Source: Streptomyces sp. NBC_01210 (lineage in GTDB: Bacteria; Actinomycetota; Actinomycetes; Streptomycetales; Streptomycetaceae). Taken from it: 64,000 nucleotides of DNA. Positions 44,056 to 53,929 of the stretch are shown piece after piece (position 1 is the stretch's first letter; each line of letters starts with the position of its first letter). The stretch spans positions 496,001 through 560,000 of the forward strand of contig NZ_CP108549.1 of assembly GCF_036010325.1 (NCBI RefSeq). The letters are read 5' to 3'. The translations under genes were made by a program, and so were the position numbers. The notes below the pieces were generated by a model, which did no database searches, was not told the DNA's origin, and saw only the letters and a program-made list of their open reading frames with translations.

Positions 44056-45558
44056 ATGGCGATTCTTACCCGTTCCACTGAAGGTGCAGAGGTTCAGCCG
44101 AACGAAGCGCAGCAACCACCCACCAGGTGGCCGGCCGGCCTGTGGCTGTGGCTGTGGCCGACGCTGGCCACCCTGGCAGTGGCCGGGTTCCGCATCGACG
44201 CCCCGCAGTTGGTGACTGATGAGCTGGTCACCTGGGACGTGGCCAAGCGCAGCTTCGGGCAAATCCTGGCCACCCTGCACAACGTGGACGCGGTGCACGG
44301 CACGTACTACGTTCTGATGCACGGGTGGATGACGGTCTTCGGAGATTCACCCCTGGCCCTTCGCCTGCCCTCTGCGCTCGCCATGGCCGGAACAGCTGCT
44401 CTTGTGGCACTGATCGGGCATAGGCTGTTCGGCCGACGTGCCGGGATGTGCGGCGGACTGTTGTTCGCCCTGATCCCTGCCGTGAGCCGGTTCGCCCAGG
44501 AGGCCCGCAGTTATGCCCTGGTGGTCCTGGCAGTCGGCCTGGCGACACTCCTGCTGCTCCGGGCCTTGGACGTGCCTCGAAGCTGGAGACGCTGGGCAGG
44601 GTATTCCCTCTGTGTGGCGGTCATCGGACTGCTGCATCTGGTGGCGCTCACCGTCCTGCTGCCGCACTTGGTCGCAACGGTCCTGCGAGCTCGGCACAAG
44701 CGCTGGGCACTGTGGGGCTTTTGCCTCGCGGTCCTGGCTGGTACGGCCTGCGTGATCCCGGTGGTGCTGTCGGGCAGGTCGCAGGTGTCCCAGCAGCTCT
44801 GGTACGTCCCTCGGCCGGACGCGTGGGGTCTGGTCGATATCTGGCCGAAGGTGTTCGCCTCGGGCCTGTGTGCCGGAGCGGTGATCGCGCTGGCGGTGGT
44901 GGCACCCAAGAAGCGCCGCGACGCCCTCCTGCTGTGCGCCGCCCTGGCCGTGCTGCCCCCACTGGTGGTGTGGGTGGCCTCCCTCGGAGACATCTCCTAC
45001 TTCCGTTTCCAGTACCTCTTGTTCACCCTGCCGGCCTGGGCGGTGCTGGCGGGGGCCGGGCTCGCCGCGGCGGCGACGTCCCGGGTGGCCGTCACGGCAA
45101 CCCTGACCGCAATCGCTCTGCTCGTACTCTCTGACCAGCACAAATTGAGAGAGGAGTACGCACACCACGACGACGTACCAACGGATTACGTGGGAGCCGC
45201 GGAAGTCATCATGAAGTACCACCGCCCTGGGGACGCGGTGGTCTACAACAGGGAGGGCCCGGCCTGGATGCTCGACCAGGGGGTTCGTTACTACCTTCCG
45301 CGGGACGTGAAGATGCGGGAAGTCTTCCTGGCCACGCCGGCTGCCGACAACGACGAGCTGTTTCCGGTCTATTGCCTGGAGCCGGCCAGGTGTCTGAAGG
45401 ACGAGAGCCGGATCTGGCTGGTGGTTCCGGGCAACAAGCCGGATCCGCTGGATGCGGTCCCGGCAAGTCAGGCATGGGTGCTGCGCACTTTGTACAAGAA
45501 CTACGGGACGGAACGCCTCTCGGGTCTGACCGTGGCTCTGCTCCAACGAAAGGTGTAG
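44056..45558 (+). CDS. GT39-type membrane glycosyltransferase (mannosyltransferase-like)
   Basis: A 500-residue membrane protein with about nine transmembrane helices and a C-terminal soluble part. The first loop carries LVTDELVTWDVAKRSFG with the acidic pair typical of ArnT/PMT-like GT-C enzymes, and RFAQEARSYALVVLAVGLAT follows, as in actinobacterial dolichol-phosphomannose-type transferases. Such enzymes use polyprenyl-phosphate sugars to glycosylate exported lipids or proteins. The 145-residue tail (from DYVGAAEVIMKYHRPGDAVV) is probably outside the membrane. ATG at 44056. It stands alone after the four-gene operon. Confidence 0.88.
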   Translation: MAILTRSTEGAEVQPNEAQQPPTRWPAGLWLWLWPTLATLAVAGFRIDAPQLVTDELVTWDVAKRSFGQILATLHNVDAVHGTYYVLMHGWMTVFGDSPLALRLPSALAMAGTAALVALIGHRLFGRRAGMCGGLLFALIPAVSRFAQEARSYALVVLAVGLATLLLLRALDVPRSWRRWAGYSLCVAVIGLLHLVALTVLLPHLVATVLRARHKRWALWGFCLAVLAGTACVIPVVLSGRSQVSQQLWYVPRPDAWGLVDIWPKVFASGLCAGAVIALAVVAPKKRRDALLLCAALAVLPPLVVWVASLGDISYFRFQYLLFTLPAWAVLAGAGLAAAATSRVAVTATLTAIALLVLSDQHKLREEYAHHDDVPTDYVGAAEVIMKYHRPGDAVVYNREGPAWMLDQGVRYYLPRDVKMREVFLATPAADNDELFPVYCLEPARCLKDESRIWLVVPGNKPDPLDAVPASQAWVLRTLYKNYGTERLSGLTVALLQRKV

Positions 45559-46069
45559 CGCCCGTCGTCCGCGGTGGCGTCGTGAGGGTGAGGCGGTCGT
45601 CTCGCAGGTGACGTGCACCAACTCCCCAGCATGCACGCCCCGTTCGCGGCCTCACGTTGCAGAGTCCGGGTACGTTCGGATCTGGCCTGCGCCGGCCGAC
45701 TGCTGCACCATCAAGTCATGTGGTTCTTCCTGGTGCTCCTATATCGCTCATTGCGCTCGCCTCCTGGATCGACTGGAAAGCACGACGGCGCAGGAGTCAG
45801 CGGCGAAGACACGTCCTGGATGAACAAGCGGGCACCTTGAGAGACCGAGGGCCGCAGCGCACTGCCCGCACCGGCGTTGAACAAGGCGCGGGAGCGGGCC
45901 CGGGACGCGGACCGCTCCTCCCGCGGAACCCGCCACCGCACCTCATGACCGTCAGCCGGAAGTTACCGTCTCCGCATTGGCGATGAACACGTCCAGGAGC
46001 GACAGCTGGGCACCGTGGACGTCCTCGCGGGAGCGGGCGTCGAGCGGCTTTCCCTGATTCTCCTCGTAA
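45559..46069. other. intergenic, no gene recognised
   Basis: About 500 bases. On the minus strand near 45960-46020 a short frame reads QLSLLDVFIANAETVT and may belong to the decayed kinase that follows. Nothing else recognisable. Confidence 0.4.
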
Positions 46070-46415
46070 CTCTCGGGGGCCACCTCAGTCCGCGGTCCTC
46101 GATCTCCACCAACAGGCCGTCAGTGACAAGCTCGGATCGGATGATGACCTTCGACCTCGTCGGGGAGAGCCGAGTGGCATTGTCCAGCGGCTCCGCCGGG
46201 AAGTGGCTGATCCGGCTGATCACGCGGGGCTCCACGCTGGTCTCGTCCAGAGCGTGCCTCTCGATCCGCCGGAATTCCTCGACTTCCCAGGCGGCCTCGC
46301 GCGGCAGGCCGGCGACACGCATGGGCTCGGTGTGAGGCTCCGGGATCTCACCACCCGCCAGGATGAGCAGGTTCTCGATCTGCCGCCGCATGCCCACCGT
46401 CAACTGGTCGGCTCT
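46070..46415 (-). pseudogene. relic of a sensor histidine kinase
   Basis: The minus strand reads MRRQIENLLILAGGEIPEPH, EVEEFRRIERHALDETSVEP, ISHFPAEPLDNATRLSPTRS and LVTDGLLVEIEDRGL. This is the linker plus N-box (AEPLDNATRLSP) of the nitrate-sensor-like histidine kinases common in Streptomyces conservon loci. The sensing half and the G-boxes are missing. Confidence 0.75.
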
Positions 46416-46582
46416 CATGCAACCGGAACGGCGCCTGCGACCTCGGCTCCGCACTCCGCCGCCGACAACGTCCCGCGAGCGACCCGGCGAGGCGTCTCGC
46501 CGTCGCCGACGGGCCTCACTTAACTGTCGCAAAAGGCCGTGTGCGGACATTCAGCACACCGGCTGTTTTCCCGAGGAGAGTC

Positions 46583-47893
46583 ATGCCTTCGAACCAACAC
46601 CCGCCGGGGACGACCGCGGGGCGGGTGCTGCGGAACCCGAAGATCTGGGTGCTGCCCACGGTCATTGTCGGAGTGGTGTCCCTGTTGCTCTCCCTCATCT
46701 ACTTGGGCGGCATCCTCAACCCGCGCAGCGATCTGCATCGCATGCCCATCGGGCTGGTCAATGCCGACCGGGGCGCCACGGTGATGGGACAGCGGGTGAA
46801 CCTGGGAGCGCGCATCACCGCGGGCATCAGGACCTCACCCGACCCCAGGGACCAGGTCTCCTGGCGAGTGCTGGACGCGGCCGAGGCCAGAGACGGTCTG
46901 GCCTCGGGCAAGCTGTACGGCGTCCTCGAGGTGCCACAGAACTTCTCCGCCTCGGTGGCTGCGCTGGAGACCACCGGGCAAAAGGCCCCGGCCAGACCGA
47001 CGATGACCGTGCTGACCAATCCCTCCGCCGGCAGCCTGGGCGCGTCGTTGGCCACCTCGATCGCCCAACAGGCAGCACACGCCGCATCGAAGCAACTGGG
47101 CCGCTCGCTCACTGAGCGCCTCCAGACCCGAGACGGTCAAGTGACCAACGCCGAGCGGCTCTTGCTCGCTGATCCGGTCTCGGTCGCAGTGAAGGTCGGT
47201 CATCCGATCGGCACGCACAGCGGCCTCGGGCTGAGTGCCTTCTACTACACGCTGCTGCTGGTGCTGGTCGGCTTCCTGGGCGGCAACGTGATCAGCAACA
47301 GCGTCGACGTCGGCCTCGGCTACGCGGCCAGCGAGATCGGGCCCCTGCGCAGACAGCGGCCCACGGTGCCCATCTCGCGCACGCAGACGCTCATGGTCAC
47401 CTGCGCGATGTCGGCCGCACTGTCCTTGCTGACGTCCAGTCTGATCCTCCTCGCCAGTGTCGCGATCCTGGGGATGAACGCCTCCCACATCCCGCTGCTC
47501 TGGCTCTTCTCGGTGTGTGCCTCAGCCACGGTGGGGGTCGGCGTCCAGGCCCTGAACGCCGCGTTCGGCGGGATCGGGCAGCTGATGAGCATGTTTGTCT
47601 TCATCGCCCTGTCGCTGCCGTCCTCCGGAGCCACCATCCCGCTGCAGGCACTGCCCACCTTCTATCGCGTGCTGTCCTACTTCGAGCCAATGCGCCAGCT
47701 CACCGACGGCGTCCGGGCGATCCTGTACTTCGACGCCCGCGCCGATGCCGGCCTCACCCGGGGCTGGACCATGATGGGCATCGGGTTGGTGGCCGCCCTG
47801 CTCTTCGGCTTCGCCATGACCACGTACTACGACCGCAAGGGGCTGCACCGCATCGTGCCCGAGCCCGCCGAGCAACCCACGGCGAGCAGCTGA
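46583..47893 (+). CDS. YhgE/Pip-type ABC-2-like membrane protein
   Basis: A 436-residue membrane protein. After a short basic N-terminus there is one helix (IWVLPTVIVGVVSLLLSLIY), a large extracytoplasmic domain of about 170 residues beginning MPIGLVNADRGATVMGQRVN, then five further helices from LSAFYYTLLLVLVGFLGGNV. This is the YhgE/Pip layout (phage-infection protein, ABC-2 permease-like), linked to export in type VII-like or lipid systems. ATG at 46583 follows GAGGAGAG. No ABC ATPase gene is adjacent. It is convergent with the HxlR gene across a hairpin. Confidence 0.88.
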   Translation: MPSNQHPPGTTAGRVLRNPKIWVLPTVIVGVVSLLLSLIYLGGILNPRSDLHRMPIGLVNADRGATVMGQRVNLGARITAGIRTSPDPRDQVSWRVLDAAEARDGLASGKLYGVLEVPQNFSASVAALETTGQKAPARPTMTVLTNPSAGSLGASLATSIAQQAAHAASKQLGRSLTERLQTRDGQVTNAERLLLADPVSVAVKVGHPIGTHSGLGLSAFYYTLLLVLVGFLGGNVISNSVDVGLGYAASEIGPLRRQRPTVPISRTQTLMVTCAMSAALSLLTSSLILLASVAILGMNASHIPLLWLFSVCASATVGVGVQALNAAFGGIGQLMSMFVFIALSLPSSGATIPLQALPTFYRVLSYFEPMRQLTDGVRAILYFDARADAGLTRGWTMMGIGLVAALLFGFAMTTYYDRKGLHRIVPEPAEQPTASS

Positions 47894-47906
47894 CTCTGCT
47901 GACCGA

Positions 47907-47925
47907 CCGGCGCCGGGGGCGCCGG
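47907..47925. terminator. hairpin between convergent genes
   Basis: CCGGCGCC and GGCGCCGG arms around GGG, just after the YhgE/Pip stop and before the end of the HxlR gene. Confidence 0.75.
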
Positions 47926-47947
47926 TGCACGCCTCGCCCCCGCGCGG

Positions 47948-48466
47948 CTACGCCGGTCGTCTGCGACCTTCGGGGTTGTTGGCGTAACGGGCGCGCATTG
48001 CGTCACTGGCGGCGGGGCCCGCGGTGAAGCTGTATGCGTCACTGTCATCGAGCCGGTGGCCGGTCACGGCATCGACCACTACGGGTTCGACCTCCTCGCC
48101 GCTCTTCGCGTCCACAAGGATCATGCTGCGCTGGGACGGGTCGAGGCGGGCATTGCCCCATGCGGCCAGCGCCACGATCACCGGGCGCAGGGAGCGGCCC
48201 AGTTCGGTGAGGACGTACTCGTGGCGTACGGGGTTGGTCCGGTACGGGCGGCGTTCCAGCAGGCCGTCGGCGACCAGGGTCTTGAGCCGGGCGGTGAGCA
48301 TGCTCGAAGAGATGCCCAGACTGTCCTGGAACTGGTCGAAGCGGGTGTACCCGTCGAATGCGTCGTGGAGGATCAGCAGCGTCCACCACTCGCCGACGTG
48401 CTGCACCGTCGTGGACAGCGGGCACTCGCGGTCCTCCAGCCTGATCCGGCTCGCCAAGGTGACCAT
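47948..48466 (-). CDS. HxlR-family regulator
   Basis: A 172-residue regulator. The winged helix shows CPLSTTVQHVGEWWTLLILH, DGYTRFDQFQDSLGISSSML and RLKTLVADGLLERRPYRTNP, the HxlR signature with its conserved Cys (ECPL). The C-terminal 60 residues form an extra domain. ATG at 48466; ribosome-binding site weak. It is divergent from an SDR gene; a 33-base inverted repeat lies between them. HxlR proteins often sense electrophiles through the Cys, so the SDR and NTF2 genes may belong to a detoxification unit. Confidence 0.92.
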   Translation of the reverse strand: MVTLASRIRLEDRECPLSTTVQHVGEWWTLLILHDAFDGYTRFDQFQDSLGISSSMLTARLKTLVADGLLERRPYRTNPVRHEYVLTELGRSLRPVIVALAAWGNARLDPSQRSMILVDAKSGEEVEPVVVDAVTGHRLDDSDAYSFTAGPAASDAMRARYANNPEGRRRPA

Positions 48467-48481
48467 CCCCAATGAGTTGCT

Positions 48482-48514
48482 GCTAAAGTAGAAGTTACTA
48501 GCTTCTATTTTAGC
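48482..48514. promoter_or_regulatory. HxlR operator
   Basis: Inverted repeat GCTAAAGTAGAAG ... CTTCTATTTTAGC: 12 of 13 positions pair across a seven-base centre. It is AT-rich in a GC-rich region and covers the divergent HxlR/SDR promoters. Confidence 0.85.
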
Positions 48515-48569
48515 AGTTACGACGGGAGCGGTGCTGTGCAAGCCCGTGCCCGGGATCGGATCCCGTGTG

Positions 48570-49352
48570 ATGTCCCCTCTCAGTGAATCCCTCGGCGGCA
48601 GGCGTGCTCTGGTCACAGGCGGCACCAAGGGCGTCGGCGCCGCCATCGCCGAGCGCCTCGGCCAGGCCGGCGCGACCGTGCTGGTGACGGCCCGCAGCAA
48701 GCCCGATGACCTCGACCCCACGCTCTTTGTCGGCGCAGATCTGTCCACCCCCGAAGGGGCCGCGGGCGTCGTCGGCGCTGCGCTCGAGCGCCTTGGCGGC
48801 GTGGACATCCTGGTGCACAATCTCGGCGGGTCCGACGCGCCGTCCGGCGGCTTCGCCGCTCTGAGCGAGGACGACTGGGCCAAGGAACTCAACACCAATC
48901 TGCTGGCCGCCGTGCGCCTCGACCGCGGCCTGCTGCCCGGCATGATCGAAGCCGGAACGGGGGCGATCGTGCACGTCTCCTCGATCCAGCGCCGCATGCC
49001 TCTGTGGAACGGCACCCTTGCGTACGCCGCCGCCAAGGCCGCGCTGACGACTTACAGCAAGGGCCTGGCCAACCAGGTCGCCCCGCACGGAGTGCGCGTC
49101 AACACCGTCTCTCCGGGCTTCGTACAGACCACCGCCGCCGACGACCTCGTCGACCGGATCGCGCGCAACGCCGGCATCGCTCCCGAAGCGGCGCTGGAGC
49201 AGCTGATGGACTCGCTCGGAGGCATTCCGCTCGGCCGCCCCAACCGGCCCGAGGAAGTCGCCGAGTTGGTTGCCTTCCTCGTCTCCGACCGCGCCTCCGC
49301 CATCGTCGGCGCCGAACACGTCATCGACGGCGGCACCACCCCCGCCGTCTGA
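48570..49352 (+). CDS. short-chain dehydrogenase/reductase
   Basis: A 260-residue classical SDR. It has the cofactor motif [16 protein letters not shown] (TGxxxGxG), NLGG as the NNAG equivalent, Ser in VHVSSIQRR, catalytic YAAAK and the C-terminal [23 protein letters not shown] at 48570 gives a normal N-terminus ([18 protein letters not shown]); the GTG just before it is possible. It is divergent from the HxlR gene and probably regulated by it. An NTF2-like gene follows after 60 bases on the same strand. Confidence 0.95.
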   Translation: MSPLSESLGGRRALVTGGTKGVGAAIAERLGQAGATVLVTARSKPDDLDPTLFVGADLSTPEGAAGVVGAALERLGGVDILVHNLGGSDAPSGGFAALSEDDWAKELNTNLLAAVRLDRGLLPGMIEAGTGAIVHVSSIQRRMPLWNGTLAYAAAKAALTTYSKGLANQVAPHGVRVNTVSPGFVQTTAADDLVDRIARNAGIAPEAALEQLMDSLGGIPLGRPNRPEEVAELVAFLVSDRASAIVGAEHVIDGGTTPAV

Positions 49353-49412
49353 AACCAAGCGGCCTGAGACCACGCCGTCTGAAACACGCCGACAACCACA
49401 GTCAGGACAGCC

Positions 49413-49778
49413 ATGAACGCCAACCAGGCCGAGGGCCGGCCCATCGAGCCGACCGCACTCCCCGAGGCGATCACCCGCTACCTCAAGGCCCATCGCGCCC
49501 ACGACACCGCCACCGCGATCACCTCGTTCGCCGCTGACGCGACGGTGATCGACGACGGCCACACCTACAACGGCAGCGCAGCGATCGAGAAGTGGCTGAC
49601 TCGCTCCGCCGGCGAATACACGTACACCATCGAGCTCACCGGTGCCCAAGAGGTCAACGGCACCCGCTACATCGCCACTCACCGCCTCGAAGGCAACTTC
49701 CCGGGCGGGGTCGTCGATCTGCGCTACCAGTTCACGCTCCGCGGCGGCCACATCGAACTGCTCGTCATCGAACCCTGA
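49413..49778 (+). CDS. NTF2/SnoaL-like protein
   Basis: A 121-residue single-domain protein of the nuclear transport factor 2 superfamily. It shows LPEAITRYLKAHRAHDTATA, ITSFAADATVIDDGHTYNGS and IEKWLTRSAGEYTYTIELTG, ending GHIELLVIEP. Such proteins are small-molecule enzymes or binding proteins. ATG at 49413 follows AGGACAG. It lies 60 bases after the SDR gene and is probably co-transcribed, possibly acting on the same substrate. Confidence 0.88.
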   Translation: MNANQAEGRPIEPTALPEAITRYLKAHRAHDTATAITSFAADATVIDDGHTYNGSAAIEKWLTRSAGEYTYTIELTGAQEVNGTRYIATHRLEGNFPGGVVDLRYQFTLRGGHIELLVIEP

Positions 49779-49875
49779 GACATGAGGCGTGTCGGGCCAA
49801 TGCGACCCGGCGTGCGACACGGTGACGAATGCGCGACAGCAGGCCCAACCGCTGGATGCGGGAGAGAATCACGAA

Positions 49876-51156
49876 GTGACCGAACCTTCAGCGGCTCCCG
49901 GCCTGTCCGGGCAGACCGTTTGCGGCGACGACATGCGAACGCCGTGGCGCGATTTCCTGCGGACCGAGACGGGCAGTGCCACGTTCCTGCTGGTCGCGGT
50001 GGTGGCGGCGCTTGCCTGGGCAAATATCGGGCCGGCCTCCTACGAAGCCTTCTGGGGCACGCACCTGTCGATCGAGCTGGGTTCCCACGGCGTGTCGCTC
50101 AGCCTGCGCGACTGGGTCAACAACGGTCTGATGACGCTGTTCTTCTTTGTCGTCGGACTCGAAGCACGCCGAGAGTTCGACATGGGGGAGCTGCGCGAGC
50201 GGCGACGCGTGACACTGCCCGTGCTCGTCGGCATCGCCGGCATGCTCGTACCGGTGGCCATCTTCCTCGGCATCAACAGCGGCCACGCCTCGGTGCACGG
50301 CTGGGGCGCCGCGATGTCCACGGACACCGCCTTCGCCCTGGGCATGCTTGCCCTGCTCGGCTCGCGCCTGCCGACGGGCCTGCGTGCCTTCATCCTCACG
50401 GTCACCGTCGTCGACGACTTCGTCGCGCTCGGCGTCATCGCCGTCGCCTACAGCGACCGCATCGCCATGGCCGCCCTCGTGGTGGCACTGGGCCTCTTCG
50501 GCGTCGTTCTGCTGGTGCGGGCCGCCGGTGTACGCCAAGGCCCGGTGTACGCGTTGCTCGCGGTCGCGACATGGACGGCACTGCTGAAGTCCGGCGTCGA
50601 CCCTGTCGTCACCGGTCTGGCCGTCGGGCTGCTCACGTATGCGTATCCGGCGGCCCGTAGCGACCTGGAGCGCGCGAGCGGCTTGTTCCGGATGTTCCGT
50701 GAACAGCCGACACCGGAGCTCGAGCGCTCGGTACGGCAGGGACTGGCATCGGCCATCTCGCCGAACGAACGGCTGCAGCGGATGTTCCACCCGTGGACCA
50801 GCTATGTGATCGTGCCGCTGTTCGCGCTGGCCAACACGGGCATCCCCATCGGCGCCGAGCAGCTGTCGGCTGCGATGAGGTCGCCGGTCACCATGGGCAT
50901 CCTGCTCGCCTTCGTCCTGGGCAAGCCGGTTGCGGTCCTCAGTATGTCGTGGCTGGCGAGCCGGCTCAGCCACGGACGGGTGCGTCCGCCGGTCGGCTGG
51001 GGCGCGACGGCGGCCGGCGGCACCATCGCGGGCGTCGGGTTCACCGTGTCCCTGCTGATCGCGACTCTCGCCTTCACCGGCGACCAGCTGGAAGAAGCGA
51101 AGATCGGCATCCTCGCAGCGGTCGTTTCGCCCTCACCTGGGCGGTCACGGCCGTGA
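49876..51156 (+). CDS. nhaA: Na+/H+ antiporter NhaA (frameshifted from its DsbA-like domain)
   Basis: A 426-residue NhaA. Typical segments are [75 protein letters not shown] and [20 protein letters not shown]; the antiport Asp pair is in TVVDD. Helices are about 12. In many actinobacteria NhaA is fused to a C-terminal thioredoxin-like domain. Here the frame leaves the fusion at IGILAAVV and ends at 51156, while the expected continuation ([20 protein letters not shown]) runs in another frame. GTG at 49876 follows GGAGAG; ATG at 49933 is also possible. The NhaA part itself is complete. Confidence 0.9.
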   Translation: MTEPSAAPGLSGQTVCGDDMRTPWRDFLRTETGSATFLLVAVVAALAWANIGPASYEAFWGTHLSIELGSHGVSLSLRDWVNNGLMTLFFFVVGLEARREFDMGELRERRRVTLPVLVGIAGMLVPVAIFLGINSGHASVHGWGAAMSTDTAFALGMLALLGSRLPTGLRAFILTVTVVDDFVALGVIAVAYSDRIAMAALVVALGLFGVVLLVRAAGVRQGPVYALLAVATWTALLKSGVDPVVTGLAVGLLTYAYPAARSDLERASGLFRMFREQPTPELERSVRQGLASAISPNERLQRMFHPWTSYVIVPLFALANTGIPIGAEQLSAAMRSPVTMGILLAFVLGKPVAVLSMSWLASRLSHGRVRPPVGWGATAAGGTIAGVGFTVSLLIATLAFTGDQLEEAKIGILAAVVSPSPGRSRP

Positions 51157-51758
51157 TCGGACTGCTACCGCGCCGTACGCAGATTCGTGCACTGTTGGGC
51201 GCGACGGAGGGCATCGTCGACCTGGCCGCGACCGTCGACGACGAACGCGATCACATCCGTGGCCCCCGGGACGCACCGGTGACCGTGGTCGAGTACGGCG
51301 ACTTCGAATGCCCCTATTGCGGCAAGGCGGAACCCGTCATCCGCGCTCTCCTGGCCGACTTCGGGGATGTCCGCTACGTATGGCGGCATCTGCCCCTGAC
51401 CGATGTCCACCCCCATGCCCAACTGGCCGCGGAAGCGTCCGGTGCCGCAGCCGCCCAGGGTGCCTTCTGGCGGATGCACGATCTCCTCCTCAAACGCCAG
51501 GACGCCCTGAAGACCTCCGATCTGGTCGGCTACGCGGCGGAGCTCAGCCTGGACGTCCAGCGTTTCGAGCGCGACCTGCGGAAGCGGGTGGGCGCCGCGC
51601 GGGTGGCCGAGGACGTGGAATCCGCCGACCACAGCGGCGTGTCCGGGACGCCGACCTTCTTCATCAACGGAGTACGCCACCACGGCGCCTACGACATCGA
51701 CCATCTCTCCGCCGCCGTACGAACGGCCCGCCAGCGCGCGGCCGTCCAACAGCCGTAG
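51153..51758 (+). CDS. thioredoxin/DsbA-like domain split from NhaA
   Basis: A 201-residue DsbA-fold protein if started at GTG 51153, whose GTGA overlaps the NhaA stop. The active-site motif is CPYC in [20 protein letters not shown], followed by [20 protein letters not shown] and the cis-Pro segment [20 protein letters not shown]. It is normally the cytoplasmic C-terminal domain of a NhaA fusion. Here it could be re-initiated by translational coupling, so both parts may still work as separate chains. It could equally be a dead remnant or a sequencing error. Confidence 0.75.
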   Translation: MIGLLPRRTQIRALLGATEGIVDLAATVDDERDHIRGPRDAPVTVVEYGDFECPYCGKAEPVIRALLADFGDVRYVWRHLPLTDVHPHAQLAAEASGAAAAQGAFWRMHDLLLKRQDALKTSDLVGYAAELSLDVQRFERDLRKRVGAARVAEDVESADHSGVSGTPTFFINGVRHHGAYDIDHLSAAVRTARQRAAVQQP

Positions 51759-51930
51759 CTCGTCCAACAGCCACAGTTTCGGAACCCACGCCCGCGACAA
51801 CCGCAGGGTCGGGAGCACGAAGGGCAGGAGTTCCCCACGGTGCGCGCGGAACATCGCTCAAGTCGCTGGACCTGTGACCAGGGCCTACGATTCTTTTGGA
51901 GCTTTGTCCTCTCGTGACGGGAGCCGGCTC

Positions 51931-53142
51931 ATGACGCGCTTGCACACACGGCTGCGCAGAGGGGCGGCGGGCGCCGTGGCGGCCGGGCTGCTGGTGATCT
52001 CGGTGTCCGCGGAATCCGCGTACTCCCAACCCGCCCCGGCACCAACCGTATCCTCCACTTCCTCGTCCGACTTCCCGCAACTCACTCCCGCTGTGGCCAA
52101 GCAGTTGGACAAGGCAGTCACACAAGTCATGCGCGAAGCGCACGTGCCCGGCGTGACGGTTGGCCTGTGGGCTCCCGGCAAGGGCAGTTACGTCCGCGCG
52201 TTCGGGGTCGCAGACAAAGCGACCGGCGCGCCCATGTCCACCGGCTTGAACATGCGACTCGGGAGCGAAACCAAGACCTTCACCGTGACTGCTCTGCTCA
52301 TGCTGGTCGACCAGGGCAAGATCAGCCTGGACGACCCGATCGGGAAGTACGTGGACGGTGTCCCCAACGGAGACCGGATCACTCTGCGCGAGCTGGCGGG
52401 TATGCGCAGCGGACTCTTCAACTACTCCATGGATCCGGACTTCTTCAAGGCACTGACAACAGACCCCCGACGACCGTTCACGCCGCAGGAGTTGCTCGCG
52501 TACTCGTTCAAGCACCCCGTGCAGTTCCAGCCCGGTGAGAAGTTCGAGTACTGCAACACCAACTTGATCCTGGTCGGCCTCGCCGTGGAGAAGGTCAGCG
52601 GTCAACCCCTGGCGGAGTACATCAACCGGAACGTCCTCGCACCGGCGGGCCTGGACCATACGCTCTTCCCGAAGGCCGCGGAGTTCCCGGCCCCGCACGC
52701 CCACGGCTACACCGACCAGACGGCGACCGGCAAGACCGAGGACGCGACGGACTGGAACCCCTCCTGGGCCTGGGCCGCCGGAGCCATGATCTCCGACCTC
52801 AACGACATGCGTACGTGGGCCGGCACCCTCGCCACCGGCACTCTGCTCCGCCCCGCCACGCAGGCCCAGCGCCTGAAGATGAGCCCGAGCGGCCTGCCGA
52901 ACACCGGTTACGGCCTGGGCATCTTCAACGTCGCGGGCTGGATCGGCCACAATGGCTCGCTGCCCGGCTACGAGTCCCTGGTCGTCTACCTGCCGGAGTC
53001 GAAGGCGACCCTGGTCGTGCTCCTCAACACGGACATCGGCTACAAGGGCTCTGAACCAAGCACTCTCTTCGGCCAGGCGATCACCAGCATCGTGACCCCG
53101 CAGCACATCTTCAAACTGCCCGCCCAGCCGGCGGGGCGGTGA
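51931..53142 (+). CDS. secreted serine hydrolase / DD-carboxypeptidase-like
   Basis: A 403-residue exported enzyme of the beta-lactamase clan. Signal peptide: RLRRGAAGAVAAGLLVISVSAESA, cleaved near SAY-SQ. SxxK is SETK (112-115), YxN is YCN (207-209) and the third motif is HNG (340-342), the pattern of D-alanyl-D-alanine carboxypeptidase R61-like proteins. Substrate could be peptidoglycan stem peptides or an exogenous ester or amide. ATG at 51931 follows GGGAG. Stands alone downstream of the NhaA/DsbA pair. Confidence 0.93.
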   Translation: MTRLHTRLRRGAAGAVAAGLLVISVSAESAYSQPAPAPTVSSTSSSDFPQLTPAVAKQLDKAVTQVMREAHVPGVTVGLWAPGKGSYVRAFGVADKATGAPMSTGLNMRLGSETKTFTVTALLMLVDQGKISLDDPIGKYVDGVPNGDRITLRELAGMRSGLFNYSMDPDFFKALTTDPRRPFTPQELLAYSFKHPVQFQPGEKFEYCNTNLILVGLAVEKVSGQPLAEYINRNVLAPAGLDHTLFPKAAEFPAPHAHGYTDQTATGKTEDATDWNPSWAWAAGAMISDLNDMRTWAGTLATGTLLRPATQAQRLKMSPSGLPNTGYGLGIFNVAGWIGHNGSLPGYESLVVYLPESKATLVVLLNTDIGYKGSEPSTLFGQAITSIVTPQHIFKLPAQPAGR

Positions 53143-53362
53143 GCCCGGCGGAGCCACGCCGGCGCTGACCGGGTTCGTCATCTGCCCTCGGCTCTGGGGA
53201 GCAGGCGCCATTCTCATGGTGCTCAGCCGGAGCGCCCGCTCCCCGTCTTTTATGGCCATTGGCATCGGCTTCGTCGCCTTGGGACACATCGTGAAGCCAA
53301 CGCAATGTCCCAAGCCCGCTGGGCAATCCGTCAGCTCCGGAGGTCAAAAGCCGAGCCAGGTC

Positions 53363-53929
53363 TCACCCGGACGAAGGAGCCGGCTGTTCCGCCGGGGGAT
53401 TGCCGGTGAGAGCGCTGTAGTAGACGGATTTCTGCTGCTTGGTGCGCTCGCTTTGGTTCTTTGCGACCGATGCTTCCAGGGCGTTGCGCACCAGTGTGAC
53501 GTTCACCGTGCGCTCCGGGTGCACCTGCGCCAGCTCCTTGGTAACTTCGGCTGCCGACCGCGGTTCATGGTGCTCGGCGAGCAGGGCGACGACGAGTTCA
53601 CGCAGCGACGGCCCGGCAGGTTGTGCCTTCGCATCGGCCTTTCTCTTCGGCCCATTCTTGGGGCGCTTGCCCGTGCCGGCAACCACGTTGGCGCGCCGCG
53701 CCCTGGGCACCGCTGAGGTCGTTGCCGCTGTGGTGTCCTTGGCAGGGGCGGCCCCGAGGGTTGCCTGCATGCTCACCAGCAGCTCGTGATCCTGTTGCAG
53801 CGCCTCAAGCTGGTCATGCAGTGCGGCAGCCTCGGACTTGAGGCGTTCTTGTTCCCTCGCGTTGGCCTCGATGTCGGTAGCAACTTGCTTCGCATATTGG
53901 GATTTCAGGGTGGGGTTGTTCTCCGGCAC
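53363..53929 (-). CDS. coiled-coil / winged-helix protein, unknown
   Basis: A 188-residue protein. The N-terminal 60 residues form a coiled coil (NAREQERLKSEAAALHDQLE), followed by a basic, Ala-rich linker (RPKNGPKRKADAKAQPAGPS) and a winged-helix-like C-terminal domain (LRELVVALLAEHHEPRSAAE, LVRNALEASVAKNQSERTKQ, QKSVYYSALTGNPP). It probably binds DNA through the last domain. I know similar Streptomyces proteins without a name. GTG at 53929; GGAAAGAG lies upstream. Confidence 0.8.
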   Translation of the reverse strand: MPENNPTLKSQYAKQVATDIEANAREQERLKSEAAALHDQLEALQQDHELLVSMQATLGAAPAKDTTAATTSAVPRARRANVVAGTGKRPKNGPKRKADAKAQPAGPSLRELVVALLAEHHEPRSAAEVTKELAQVHPERTVNVTLVRNALEASVAKNQSERTKQQKSVYYSALTGNPPAEQPAPSSG

